Below, piece after piece: positions 35,744 to 43,848 of a DNA stretch of 64,000 bases. The notes below the pieces were generated by a model. It did not search any database and was not told the DNA's origin. It worked only from the letters and a program-made list of their open reading frames with translations. Within the stretch, counting starts at the first letter, position 1. Each line of letters opens with the position of its first letter. The position numbers and the translations under genes were made by a program. The stretch is from Terrabacter sp. 28 (GTDB taxonomy: Bacteria; Actinomycetota; Actinomycetes; Actinomycetales; Dermatophilaceae): contig JYOE01000012.1 of the NCBI GenBank assembly GCA_000955875.1, positions 56,187 to 120,186 of the forward strand. The letters are read 5' to 3'.

Positions 35744-36106
35744 GTGGCCGACGCCGACGACGTGCGCAGGCTGGCGCTCGCGCTGCTCGAGGTCGAGGAG
35801 GTCCCGAGCGAGGGCTTCGACTTCCGGGTGGGCGGCAAGGGCTTCGTCTGGTCCTGGCCCGAGCGCATCCCGGGGCAGCGCCGCGTCATCCGCACCGACG
35901 TGGCGGTGCTCTACGTCGGCGACGAGGCGGAGAAGCAGGCCCTGCTGCTCGGCGAGCCGGACCTCTTCTTCACCGCTCCGAGCTACGACGGCCTGCCGCT
36001 CGTCCTGCTGCGGCTCGACGTCGTGACCCTGCCCAGGCTCGATGAGCTCGTCACCGACGCGTGGCACATGCGGGCGCCGGACGAGCTGCGCGACCGGCAC
36101 ACCTGA
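35744..36106 (+). CDS. MmcQ/YjbR family protein
   Basis: A 120-residue protein of the MmcQ/YjbR fold, often called a DNA-binding protein although its role is unproven. Visible markers are LALALLEVEEVPSEGFDFRVGGKGFVW, an edge strand, LFFTAPSYDGLPLVLLRLD, and the C-terminal LDELVTDAWHMRAPDELR. The start is GTG at 35744, two bases after the azlD TGA, so it is the last gene of the GNAT-azlCD operon. It is convergent with the Cys-rich micro-gene, whose stop lies only 4 bases away. Confidence 0.82.
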   Translation: MADADDVRRLALALLEVEEVPSEGFDFRVGGKGFVWSWPERIPGQRRVIRTDVAVLYVGDEAEKQALLLGEPDLFFTAPSYDGLPLVLLRLDVVTLPRLDELVTDAWHMRAPDELRDRHT

Positions 36107-36110
36107 GCGC

Positions 36111-36254
36111 TCAAGCGGAGTGGGCGCAGGTCTCGCAGGTGCAGTCCTCGCACACGCAGCCGTCACAGGTGCAGCCGTCGGGGCAGTTGTCGCAGGTGCA
36201 CTGGCTCTCGGGCTGGGCGTTGACCGGGTCGACCGGTGCTGCTTGTCCGCTCAT
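36111..36254 (-). CDS. 47-residue Cys-rich metallothionein-like peptide
   Basis: A very small gene with a strong ribosome site (GAGGAGG, 6 bases before the ATG at 36254). Residues 1-17 are a plain Pro/Gln/Ala leader. The rest holds ten cysteines in CxC and CxxC spacing (QCTCDNCPDGCTC, then DGCVCEDCTCETC), all interspersed with Asp, Glu, Thr and Gly, and no aromatic residue. This is the composition of a soft-metal (Zn, Cd, Cu) chelating metallothionein. It is not obviously similar to MymT or SmtA, so the function is inference. It begins 32 bases after the trhO stop, on the same strand, and is probably co-transcribed. Confidence 0.75.
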   Translation of the reverse strand: MSGQAAPVDPVNAQPESQCTCDNCPDGCTCDGCVCEDCTCETCAHSA

Positions 36255-36286
36255 CAGGTCCTCCTCGTCGTGCGGGGTGTCGGCCC

Positions 36287-37186
36287 CTACGTCCCTGACG
36301 TACCCCGGGACGCCGCATCGACACAGGCGTGCCGGTCACACACCGGGCGCAGCGGGCGCCCGGGCAGGTCCTCGCGGTTGGCGACCCTGCTCGTCGACGC
36401 GCCGCAGAGGGAGCACGACGCGAGGTCGACCGCCTCGTCGGTGAAGGGGACCGTCATCCGCTCGTCGAAGACGTAGAGCCGGCCCTCCCAGAGCCCGCGG
36501 TCGCCGCGCTGCTCGCCGTAGCGCACGATGCCGCCGTCGAGCTGGTAGACCTCGTCGAAGCCGCGCGAGCGCATGAGGCTGGTCAGCACCTCGCAGCGGA
36601 TGCCGCCCGTGCAGTAGGTGACCACCGGGCGCCCCTTGAGGTCGTCCCACCTGCCGGAGTCGAGCTCGCGCACGAAGTCGGCGGTGTGCCGGACGTCGGG
36701 CACGACGGCGCCGCGGAAGCGCCCCACCTCGGCCTCGACCGCGTTGCGCCCGTCGAGCAGCACCACCTCGTCGCCGCGCTCGGCGACGAGGGCGTCGAGC
36801 TCGTCGGGGCTCAGCCGCGTGCCGCCGCCGACGATGCCGCTGTCGTCGACCACGACCTCGTCGGGCACACCGAACGACACGATCTCCTCGCGGGCCTTGA
36901 CCACCAGGCGGGGGAAGTCGAGGCTGCGTCCGTGGGCGTCGAGCCCCGTCCCGTCGCTCCACCTCACGTCGATGTCGTGGAAGGGGGCGTACTCCCGCGT
37001 CTTGCGGACGTACGTCTTGAGCACCGTGACGTCGCCGCCGACGGTCGCGTTGATCCCATGACGGGACAGCAGGATCCGTCCCCGCAGCCCCAGACCCTCG
37101 CAGAGGTCACGCTGCCACAGCCGCAGCGCGTCCGGGTCGACGAGGGGTCGGAAGGCGTAGAAGAGAACGACCTTCGGGATGGCCAC
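36287..37186 (-). CDS. trhO: tRNA uridine(34) hydroxylase (rhodanese-domain protein)
   Basis: TrhO hydroxylates U34 of certain tRNAs in the cmo5U/mcmo5U pathway. The 299-residue product has the N-terminal acylphosphatase-like domain ([25 protein letters not shown]), then a rhodanese domain with the catalytic C192 in [17 protein letters not shown]. The C-terminal segment contains two additional Cys pairs ([10 protein letters not shown] and VCDRHACVD), perhaps zinc-binding. It lies 9 bases downstream of the dapB stop and upstream of the Cys-rich micro-gene in one apparent transcript. Confidence 0.93.
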   Translation of the reverse strand: MAIPKVVLFYAFRPLVDPDALRLWQRDLCEGLGLRGRILLSRHGINATVGGDVTVLKTYVRKTREYAPFHDIDVRWSDGTGLDAHGRSLDFPRLVVKAREEIVSFGVPDEVVVDDSGIVGGGTRLSPDELDALVAERGDEVVLLDGRNAVEAEVGRFRGAVVPDVRHTADFVRELDSGRWDDLKGRPVVTYCTGGIRCEVLTSLMRSRGFDEVYQLDGGIVRYGEQRGDRGLWEGRLYVFDERMTVPFTDEAVDLASCSLCGASTSRVANREDLPGRPLRPVCDRHACVDAASRGTSGT

Positions 37187-37195
37187 TCGGAGGCC

Positions 37196-37993
37196 TCAGT
37201 CGAGGCCGATGTAGTGCTCGAGACCGACCGTCAGCCCCGGATGGTCGCCCACCGCGCGGACCGCCGCGACCACCCCCGGCATGAAGCTGCTGCGGTCGAA
37301 GGAGTCGTGCCGGAGGGTCAGCATCTCCCCCACGTTGCCGAGCAGCACCTCCTGGTGGGCGGTGAGGCCGCGCAGGCGCACCGAGTGCACGGGTATGCCG
37401 TCGACCTTCGCCCCGCGCGCACCGTCGGGGTCGTGGGTGGTCGCGTCGGGCACGGCCGGGCACCCGGCGTCGGACCTCGCCCGGCCGATCATCGCCGCGG
37501 TGCGGGCCGCGGTGCCGGAGGGCGCGTCGACCTTGGCCGGGTGGTGCAGCTCGATGACCTCGACCGACTCGAAGAACGGAGCGGCCTTGGCGGCGAAGGA
37601 CATCAGCAGCAGGGCACCGATCGCGAAGTTCGGCGCGATGAGCACACCCACACCGGTGCCGGTCCCGGCAGGGGGCGCGTCGGCGAGCTGTCGGCGCAGG
37701 ACGTCGAGACGCTCGTCGTCCCAGCCCGTCGTGCCGACGACCACGTGGATGCCGCGCTCCACGCAGTGGGCGACGTTGGCCGGTGACGCGTCGGGGACGG
37801 TGAGCTCCACCGCGACGTCGGCGCCGCCGAGGTCGCCGAGCTGGTCGCCAGAGCCGTAGGCGCCGACGAGGCTGAGCCCCTCGGCCGCCTCCACGGCGCG
37901 CACCGCCTCGGAGCCCATCCGGCCTTTCGCGCCGATGACGGCGACCTTGAGCGGGCGCTGCGGCTGTCGTGTCGTGTCGGTCGTCTCGGTCAC
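37196..37993 (-). CDS. dapB: 4-hydroxy-tetrahydrodipicolinate reductase
   Basis: DapB performs the second lysine-branch step, reducing the DapA product with NAD(P)H. The 265-residue protein has the nucleotide-binding G21-AKGRMG loop, VVVGTTGW, IAPNFAIGALLLM and the catalytic E-L-H150-H151-P-A-K154 motif with DAPSGTA. The start is GTG at 37993. About 130 bases upstream is the divergent glycosidase-like gene. It heads the dapB-trhO-Cys-rich group. Confidence 0.95.
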   Translation of the reverse strand: MTETTDTTRQPQRPLKVAVIGAKGRMGSEAVRAVEAAEGLSLVGAYGSGDQLGDLGGADVAVELTVPDASPANVAHCVERGIHVVVGTTGWDDERLDVLRRQLADAPPAGTGTGVGVLIAPNFAIGALLLMSFAAKAAPFFESVEVIELHHPAKVDAPSGTAARTAAMIGRARSDAGCPAVPDATTHDPDGARGAKVDGIPVHSVRLRGLTAHQEVLLGNVGEMLTLRHDSFDRSSFMPGVVAAVRAVGDHPGLTVGLEHYIGLD

Positions 37994-38123
37994 CGGCCCA
38001 GCGTAACGAGGCCGCCACGGCGCGTCGGGACCCGTGCCCCACGGCATACGGACTCGTGGGTCACACGGGGGCGCTGCCGCGACATCGGGGCGGGACAATC
38101 GAAGTACGGAGGAAGTGGTTCGC

Positions 38124-39737
38124 ATGCCCGAATCGTCACGATACCAATGGATTCCGGCCAGGCTGCGACGCTTGGCCCTCATCCCCCTCGCGGCCATCGG
38201 GGTGGTGCTCGGCCTCCTCGTGGCGCCGGGCCAGCCCACCGCGTCGGCCGCCGTCCTCTTCGGGCACGACATCTCGTGGCCGCAGTGCCCCTCGACCGTC
38301 CCGCCGACGTCCACCCAGTTCGTGGTCATCGGCCTCACGAACGGCCTGCCGTTCACCGAGAACCCTTGTCTCGCAAACCAGGCGGGGTGGGCGACGGCAC
38401 TGGCCAAGCCGACCCACGCGTACACGATGGCCGGCTTCCCGACGGCAGCCCAGCTCACCGCGTACGCCTCGAGCGGACCGTGGTCGGCGAGCAGCCGAGC
38501 GGGTCGCCTGTCGAACGTCGGCTACGCCGAGGCCACGTATGCCGCCGCGTCGATCCGTCGCGTGGCGGGCTGGCAACCGCGCATGGTGTGGATCGACGTC
38601 GAGCCCCGCGACACGGAGCCGCGGCGCCAGCCCTGGCCCTCGAGCACCGCAGCCCAGCGCCAGGAGAACCGCTACGTCATCGAAGGGATCATGCGGGGCC
38701 TGCGCGCGGCAGGGTTCTCCTACGGGCTCTACGCGAACGCCACCGGCTGGCAGTCGATCACGGGGTCGTGGTGGCTGCCCGGCGTGCCGGTGTGGGCGAC
38801 GGCCGGACGGCTCGACTACCCCACCGAAGCCCTCGACCGGTGCACCCAGCCCAGCTTCTCGGGAGGCAAGGTCTACCTCGCGCAGTGGTGGGACGACGTG
38901 TGGGACTACGACCGGACGTGCGGCACGTACGACTTCGGCGCCCTGCCGATGCCCACGTCGAACCTCTCCGCCTCGACCGGCGACTTCAACGGTGACTGGC
39001 GTGGCGACATCGTCGCGCGGTGGACCTCCGGCGCCCTCAAGCTCTACGCCGGCGACGGCAACGGCAGCCACGCGGCCGGAGCCACCATCGGGACGAACTG
39101 GAGCGCGTACAGCATTCTCGAGACCGTCGGTGACCTCAGCGGAGACGGCAGCCCGGACGTCGTCGTGCGCCAGCGGGCGAACGGCTACCTGTGGATGTTC
39201 CGGGGCACCGGCAAGGGGGCCTTCATCGCGCCCGCCGTCCTGCTCGGCACCGGATGGAACGTCATGAACGCCATCGTCGGGCCGGGCGACCTCAACGGGG
39301 ACCAGAGGGTCGACCTGCTGGCCCGCCAGGCCTCGAACGGCGACCTGTTCCTCTACCGCGGCAACGGCCGCGGCGGCCTGGGCGCCAGGGTGCGGATCGC
39401 GACCGGCTGGAACCGCTACGACCTGCTCGTGCCGGTCGGTGACGTCAGCAACGACGGCCGACCCGACCTCATGGCACGCGAGCGGTCGACCGCGTACCTG
39501 TGGCTGTTCGCCGGCAACGGCAGCGGCGGCTTCGCGGCGCCCACCCGGGTGGGCGCGGGGTGGAACCAGTTCACCGCCCTCATGTCGCCGGGCGACTTCA
39601 CCGGCGACCGGGTCGGGGACGTGCTCGCCCGCAAGGCGACGGGCCAGCTCTACCTCTACCCCCGCACACCGGCGAACGGGTGGTCGACGCCGCGCCTCGT
39701 CAGCACGGGGTGGAACATTGCCAACGCGCTCTTCTGA
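38124..39737 (+). CDS. Secreted glycoside hydrolase-like (DUF1906/GH25-like) protein with FG-GAP repeats
   Basis: A 537-residue exported protein. A signal peptide (basic RLRRLAL, hydrophobic core, cleavage near ASA-AV at about 42) precedes a TIM-barrel-like domain starting FGHDISWPQCP, with WIDVEPRD as an acidic catalytic candidate and GFSYGLYANATGW. From about 285 there are five FG-GAP/VCBS blades spaced about 51 residues, each with a calcium-loop sequence: GDFNGDWRGD, GDLSGDGSPD, GDLNGDQRVD, GDVSNDGRPD and GDFTGDRVGD. It probably binds or degrades envelope polysaccharide or peptidoglycan; the substrate is unknown. The ATG at 38124 follows GGAGGA. Confidence 0.85.
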   Translation: MPESSRYQWIPARLRRLALIPLAAIGVVLGLLVAPGQPTASAAVLFGHDISWPQCPSTVPPTSTQFVVIGLTNGLPFTENPCLANQAGWATALAKPTHAYTMAGFPTAAQLTAYASSGPWSASSRAGRLSNVGYAEATYAAASIRRVAGWQPRMVWIDVEPRDTEPRRQPWPSSTAAQRQENRYVIEGIMRGLRAAGFSYGLYANATGWQSITGSWWLPGVPVWATAGRLDYPTEALDRCTQPSFSGGKVYLAQWWDDVWDYDRTCGTYDFGALPMPTSNLSASTGDFNGDWRGDIVARWTSGALKLYAGDGNGSHAAGATIGTNWSAYSILETVGDLSGDGSPDVVVRQRANGYLWMFRGTGKGAFIAPAVLLGTGWNVMNAIVGPGDLNGDQRVDLLARQASNGDLFLYRGNGRGGLGARVRIATGWNRYDLLVPVGDVSNDGRPDLMARERSTAYLWLFAGNGSGGFAAPTRVGAGWNQFTALMSPGDFTGDRVGDVLARKATGQLYLYPRTPANGWSTPRLVSTGWNIANALF

Positions 39738-39747
39738 CCCCGGACGG

Positions 39748-39787
39748 CGAGCGGCCCGCCACCCCAACCGGGGTGACGGGCCGCTCG
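39748..39787. terminator. Bidirectional terminator between the FG-GAP gene and pnp
   Basis: An outer 11-bp stem (CGAGCGGCCCG with 39777-39787) plus an inner 6-bp stem (CACCCC with GGGGTG) around AACC, interrupted by one C/A mismatch. It lies 10 bases after the glycosidase-like gene stop and 22 bases past the pnp stop on the other strand. Confidence 0.85.
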
Positions 39788-39809
39788 TGATCCGTTCGGA
39801 CCGTGGAGG

Positions 39810-42077
39810 TCAGACCTCCGCGGGCGCCTCGGCGTCGGCAGGCTCCGAGTCGCCGGCCTTGTCGCCGGCCTTGTCGCCGGCCTTGTCGCCCTCGCCGTCG
39901 GGAAGGACCGCGGCGAGGCTGAGCTTGCCACGCGGGTCGATCTCCTTGAGCTCGACCTGGACCTTCTGGCCGACCTTGACGACGTCGTCGACGCTGTCGA
40001 TCCGCTTGCCGCCGACGAGCTTGCGCACCTCGGAGATGTGCAGCAGGCCGTCCTTGCCGGGCAGCAGCGAGACGAACGCGCCGAAGGTCGTCGTCTTGAC
40101 GACGGTGCCGAGGAAGCGCTCCCCGACCTCGGGCATCTGCGGGTTGGCGATCGCGTTGATCGCCGCACGCGCGGCCTCGGCGGACGGGCCGTCGACGGCG
40201 CCGATGAACACCGTGCCGTCGTCCTCGATCGAGATGTCGGCGCCCGTGTCGTCCTGGATCTGGTTGATCATCTTGCCCTTCGGGCCGATGACCTCACCGA
40301 TCTTGTCGACGGGGACCTTCACCGTGATGATGCGCGGCGCGTACGGGCTCATCTCGTCGGGCACGTCGATGGCCTCGGCCATGACGTCGAGGATGTGCAG
40401 ACGCGCGTCGCGGGCCTGGGTCAGCGCGCCGGCGAGCACGGTGGCGGGGATGCCGTCGAGCTTCGTGTCGAGCTGGATGGCCGTGACGAACTCCTTGGTG
40501 CCGGCGACCTTGAAGTCCATGTCGCCGAAGGCGTCCTCGGCACCGAGGATGTCGGTGAGCGCCGCGTACTGCGTCTCACCGTCGACGGTGTCGGACACGA
40601 GGCCCATCGCGATGCCGGCGACCGGGGCGCGCAGCGGCACACCGGCGTTGAGCAGCGAGAGGGTCGAGGCACAGACCGAGCCCATGGACGTCGAGCCGTT
40701 GGAGCCGAGAGCCTCGGACACCTGGCGGATCGCGTAGGGGAACTCCTCGCGCGTCGGCAGGACCGGCATGAGCGCACGCTCGGCCAGGGCGCCGTGACCG
40801 ATCTCGCGGCGCTTCGGCGAACCGACGCGGCCGGTCTCACCGGTGCTGTAGGGCGGGAAGTTGTAGTTGTGCATGTAGCGCTTGCGCGTGACGGGGCTCA
40901 GCGTGTCGAGCTGCTGCTCCATCTTGAGCATGTTGAGCGTCGTGACACCCATGATCTGGGTCTCGCCACGCTCGAAGATCGCCGAGCCGTGCACGCGCGG
41001 CAGGACCTCGACCTCGGCGCCCAGGGCGCGGATGTCGGCGAGGCCACGACCGTCGATGCGGACCTTGTCGCGCAGGATGCGCTGGCGGATGAGCTTCTTC
41101 TGCACGGAGCGGAAGGCGGCCGAGACCTCCTTCTCACGCCCCTCGAACTGCTCGGCGAGCTGCGCCTTGACGGCGGCCTTGATCTCGTCCAGGCGCTCCT
41201 CGCGCTCCTGCTTGCCGGCGATCGTCAGGGCAGCGATCGTGTCGGCCTCGACGGCGGACTCGACGGCGGCGTAGACGTCGTCCTCGTAGTCGAGGAAGAC
41301 CGGGAAGTCCTGGACCGGCTTCGCGGCGTCGGCCGCGAGCTGGGCCTGGGCCTCGCACAGCTGCTTGATGAACTTCTTGGAGGCCTCGAGGCCCTCGGCC
41401 ACGACCTCCTCGGTCGGCGCCTGCTTGCCCTCGTTCTTGACGAGGTCCCACGTCGACTCGGTGGACTCGGCCTCGACCATCATGATCGCGACGTCGTCAC
41501 CGACCACACGACCGGCGACGACCATGTCGAAGACGGAGCGCTCGATGTCGGAGAAGTTCGGGAAGGCGACCCACTGGCCGTCGATGAGCGAGACGCGCAC
41601 GCCACCGATGGGGCCCGAGAACGGGAGGCCGGAGATCTGCGTCGAGGCGCTTGCCGCGTTGATGGCCAGCACGTCGTACTGGTGGTCGGGGTTCAGCGAG
41701 AACACCGAGATGATGACCTGGACCTCGTTGCGCAGACCCTTCTTGAAGGTCGGGCGCAGCGGCCGGTCGATGAGACGGCAGGTGAGGATCGCCTCGGTCG
41801 AGGGACGGCCCTCACGGCGGAAGAAGCTGCCGGGGATCTTGCCGATGGCGTACATGCGCTCTTCGACGTCGACCGTCAGCGGGAAGAAGTCGAACTGGTC
41901 CTTCGGCTGCTTGCCGGCGGACGTCGTCGACAGGAGCATCGTGTCGTCGTCGAGGTAGGCCGTGACGGCGCCGCCGGCCTGCTTGGCGAGGCGGCCGGTC
42001 TCGAACCGGACCGTGCGGGTGCCGAAGCTGCCGTTGTCGATGACGGCCTCGGCGAAGGTGATGTCTGGACCCTCCAT
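39810..42077 (-). CDS. pnp: Polyribonucleotide nucleotidyltransferase (PNPase)
   Basis: PNPase degrades RNA 3'-5' phosphorolytically and can add tails (GpsI in actinomycetes). The 755-residue protein has two RNase PH domains ([61 protein letters not shown] with the phosphate-site SP), a KH domain ([25 protein letters not shown]) and an S1 domain ([27 protein letters not shown]). The tail is a Gly-Asp-Lys-Ala repeat from a 12-bp tandem repeat. The start is ATG at 42077, behind an unusually A-rich leader and rpsO. Confidence 0.97.
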   Translation of the reverse strand: MEGPDITFAEAVIDNGSFGTRTVRFETGRLAKQAGGAVTAYLDDDTMLLSTTSAGKQPKDQFDFFPLTVDVEERMYAIGKIPGSFFRREGRPSTEAILTCRLIDRPLRPTFKKGLRNEVQVIISVFSLNPDHQYDVLAINAASASTQISGLPFSGPIGGVRVSLIDGQWVAFPNFSDIERSVFDMVVAGRVVGDDVAIMMVEAESTESTWDLVKNEGKQAPTEEVVAEGLEASKKFIKQLCEAQAQLAADAAKPVQDFPVFLDYEDDVYAAVESAVEADTIAALTIAGKQEREERLDEIKAAVKAQLAEQFEGREKEVSAAFRSVQKKLIRQRILRDKVRIDGRGLADIRALGAEVEVLPRVHGSAIFERGETQIMGVTTLNMLKMEQQLDTLSPVTRKRYMHNYNFPPYSTGETGRVGSPKRREIGHGALAERALMPVLPTREEFPYAIRQVSEALGSNGSTSMGSVCASTLSLLNAGVPLRAPVAGIAMGLVSDTVDGETQYAALTDILGAEDAFGDMDFKVAGTKEFVTAIQLDTKLDGIPATVLAGALTQARDARLHILDVMAEAIDVPDEMSPYAPRIITVKVPVDKIGEVIGPKGKMINQIQDDTGADISIEDDGTVFIGAVDGPSAEAARAAINAIANPQMPEVGERFLGTVVKTTTFGAFVSLLPGKDGLLHISEVRKLVGGKRIDSVDDVVKVGQKVQVELKEIDPRGKLSLAAVLPDGEGDKAGDKAGDKAGDSEPADAEAPAEV
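39849..39890. repeat. 12-bp tandem repeat at the 3' end of pnp
   Basis: Three and a half copies of GTCGCCGGCCTT encode (Asp-Lys-Ala-Gly)n at the PNPase C-terminus. It is expected to vary between strains. Confidence 0.85.
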
Positions 42078-42206
42078 GTGGGCCCTCGCTTTCTTTTTCT
42101 CAAGTGCCCGCGCACATCGTCGTTGTGTGCTGGGTTTGCGTGCTGTTCCTTCTCTGGGGCCGGGCGGCCCCGGTGCGGCGGTCGAGCGTCGCCGACCCGC
42201 ACCTAC

Positions 42207-42250
42207 GACGAAAGGCGGTCCCCGCGAGAACGCGGTGACCGCCTTTCGTC
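42207..42250. terminator. rpsO-pnp intercistronic hairpin
   Basis: A 13-bp stem (GACGAAAGGCGGT with 42238-42250) continues into an inner CCGCG/CGCGG stem with loop AGAA. It starts 7 bases after the rpsO stop and lies 130 bases before pnp. It is either a partial terminator or a processing hairpin, as in the enterobacterial rpsO-pnp operon. Confidence 0.8.
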
Positions 42251-42256
42251 ACGAAC

Positions 42257-42526
42257 TCATCGACGCAGACCGAGTCGCTTGATCAGCGAACGGTAGCGCT
42301 CGATGTCGGTCGCCTCGAGGTAGCGCAGCATGCGCTTGCGGCGGCCGACGAGCAGGAGGAGACCACGACGGCTGTGGTGGTCGTGCTTGTGGGCCCGAGC
42401 GTGCTCGGTGAGGTCCTTGATGCGCTGCGTGAGCATCGCGATCTGCACCTCGGGAGAGCCGGTGTCGCCCTCGACGGTGGCGTACTCGGTCATGATCTTC
42501 TTCTTGACGTCAGCGTCCAAAGGCAT
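42257..42526 (-). CDS. rpsO: 30S ribosomal protein uS15
   Basis: S15 (89 residues) binds the 16S rRNA central domain and can autoregulate its own mRNA. Conserved features are [55 protein letters not shown] and the C-terminal [13 protein letters not shown]. The ribosome site GAGAAGGAG lies 11 bases before the ATG at 42526. It is the first gene of rpsO-pnp. The roughly 240 bases upstream, shared with the divergent DUF6131 gene, hold only promoters as far as I can see; a TACCCT at 42624-42619 is a possible -10. Confidence 0.98.
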   Translation of the reverse strand: MPLDADVKKKIMTEYATVEGDTGSPEVQIAMLTQRIKDLTEHARAHKHDHHSRRGLLLLVGRRKRMLRYLEATDIERYRSLIKRLGLRR

Positions 42527-42764
42527 GGATGAACCGACTCCTTCTCTTCTCGTTGCGCGGTGCTCCAGGGCATGTCCACCTGGGCGCTATCGATCCGCGG
42601 CCGGACTACGGCGCCTCCAAGGGTAACAGCGCACGGGAGCGCCCCCCTAATCGAGCCGGGCGGGCCGTGTGACCGTTTCGTGACCGGTCCGGCGTGGCTC
42701 CGGAGCGCCCGACGGGTACGGACACTCTGCTCGGGGACAACATCTGAAGGAGTCACGCCACACC

Positions 42765-42923
42765 ATGATCATTCTCGGACTCATCCTGCTGATTATCGGA
42801 CTGCTCGTTAAGTCCCTCAGCATCCTGGTGACCATCGGGGCCATCCTCTTGGTGGTCGGCATCGTCCTGTACGTGCTCGGTGCGACGGGTCGCGCCATCG
42901 GTGGCAGGAAGCACTGGTACTGA
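42765..42923 (+). CDS. DUF6131-like small membrane protein
   Basis: A 52-residue protein. Two hydrophobic stretches, MIILGLILLIIGLLV and LVTIGAILLVVGIVLYVLGA, joined by KSLSI, form a helical hairpin; the tail GRAIGGRKHWY is cationic and aromatic. This matches the DUF6131 micro-protein family of actinomycetes (hypothetical). It has GAAGGAG about 13 bases before the ATG and a strong terminator 27 bases after its stop, so it is a free-standing gene. Codon use is AT-richer (ATT, CTT, GTT) than its neighbours. Confidence 0.78.
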   Translation: MIILGLILLIIGLLVKSLSILVTIGAILLVVGIVLYVLGATGRAIGGRKHWY

Positions 42924-42950
42924 TCGGGCCGCACGAGCTGCACCCTTCAG

Positions 42951-42979
42951 GACGCCCCCGCGGGATTCGCGGGGGCGTC
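42951..42979. terminator. Terminator between DUF6131 and lipoprotein genes
   Basis: A perfect 12-bp stem GACGCCCCCGCG with 42968-42979 and a GGATT loop lies between convergent genes ending at 42923 and 43013. Confidence 0.88.
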
Positions 42980-43012
42980 CTGCTGTCCCCGGCAGACTGC
43001 CGTTCAGGGGCG

Positions 43013-43822
43013 TCAGCCGGCGCGGAGGCGTCGGACGGCCAGCCCGACCGCATGCTCCTCGGAGGCCGACGACCACGCGCCACCGTCGAGCAGCAGCCAG
43101 AGCAGGTCGTCACCCTCCCTGACGAGGACCCCCCGCGCCGCCGGGTGGCCCGCACCGAAGAAGCTCTGCTGGGTCGCGACGAGGCCCGTCGCGCCGCCGA
43201 GGTTGCCGGGTCGTGCGTGGCCGCAGCGCCGGACGATCTCGGAGAGCAGGCTGCTCGTCGTGGCGCGCGCCGGGTCGCCCCGGTCGAAGCGCAGCAGGAC
43301 GTACTCGAGCGCGACGTCGCCCCTGGAGACGCCGGGACCGGCAGCCAGCCGTGCCGCCGCGATGCCGGCGACGACCGAGCGCGCGCCGGACCACGCGTAG
43401 GTCGCTCGGTCCTGGGACAGGACCCAGGGGAACGCCCCTCGCTCGCAGTCGCCCGGAGGCTTCGCCGTCGGGGCGCAGCCCTCGGCGTCGAGCCTGGTGA
43501 ATCGTTGGGCCACCGACCGCTCCTGCGCTGCACCGGGCCACAGCTCCCCGGGCTGCAGCTGGAGGTCCGGCGACAGGTCCTTCTCGACGAAGCACGTCAC
43601 CTGCTCCGGCACGGGCGTCATCCCGGTGCCGGGCATCACCCGGCCGGTCCGGTTCGACGAGCCCACCGAGTCCGACGAGTCCGACGAGATCGACGGGATG
43701 GACGGGCTCGGCTGCGGCTCGGTCGTCTGGGTCGTGCAGCCGCCGAGCACGAGGGCCAGCAGCAAAGGCGCAAGGGCGCCCCCGCACAGCGGGAGCGCCC
43801 TCGTGAGCCGACCGGACGGCAT
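43013..43822 (-). CDS. Putative lipoprotein of unknown function
   Basis: A 269-residue protein. A basic start (MPSGRLTRA), a hydrophobic core and lipobox L-G-G-C29 indicate a lipid-anchored exported protein. A Ser/Asp/Pro-rich linker (SDSSDS) follows. The mature domain has the Cys residues of VTCFVEKDL, EGCAPTA, GDCERG and VRRCGHARPG, plausibly two disulfides, and the hydrophobic GVLVREGDDLLWLLLDGGAWSS near the end. I do not recognise the family. The ATG at 43822 was chosen over longer readings because it gives a clean signal peptide. It lies 26 bases after the lpd stop. Confidence 0.7.
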   Translation of the reverse strand: MPSGRLTRALPLCGGALAPLLLALVLGGCTTQTTEPQPSPSIPSISSDSSDSVGSSNRTGRVMPGTGMTPVPEQVTCFVEKDLSPDLQLQPGELWPGAAQERSVAQRFTRLDAEGCAPTAKPPGDCERGAFPWVLSQDRATYAWSGARSVVAGIAAARLAAGPGVSRGDVALEYVLLRFDRGDPARATTSSLLSEIVRRCGHARPGNLGGATGLVATQQSFFGAGHPAARGVLVREGDDLLWLLLDGGAWSSASEEHAVGLAVRRLRAG

Positions 43823-43848
43823 ACGCCCCTCGTCGTGGTCGCCGAGGG

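Noticed and set aside
36287..37186. trhO as an ordinary thiosulfate sulfurtransferase
   Set aside because: It has the N-terminal domain and YCTGGIRCE loop of the tRNA hydroxylase group rather than a tandem rhodanese.
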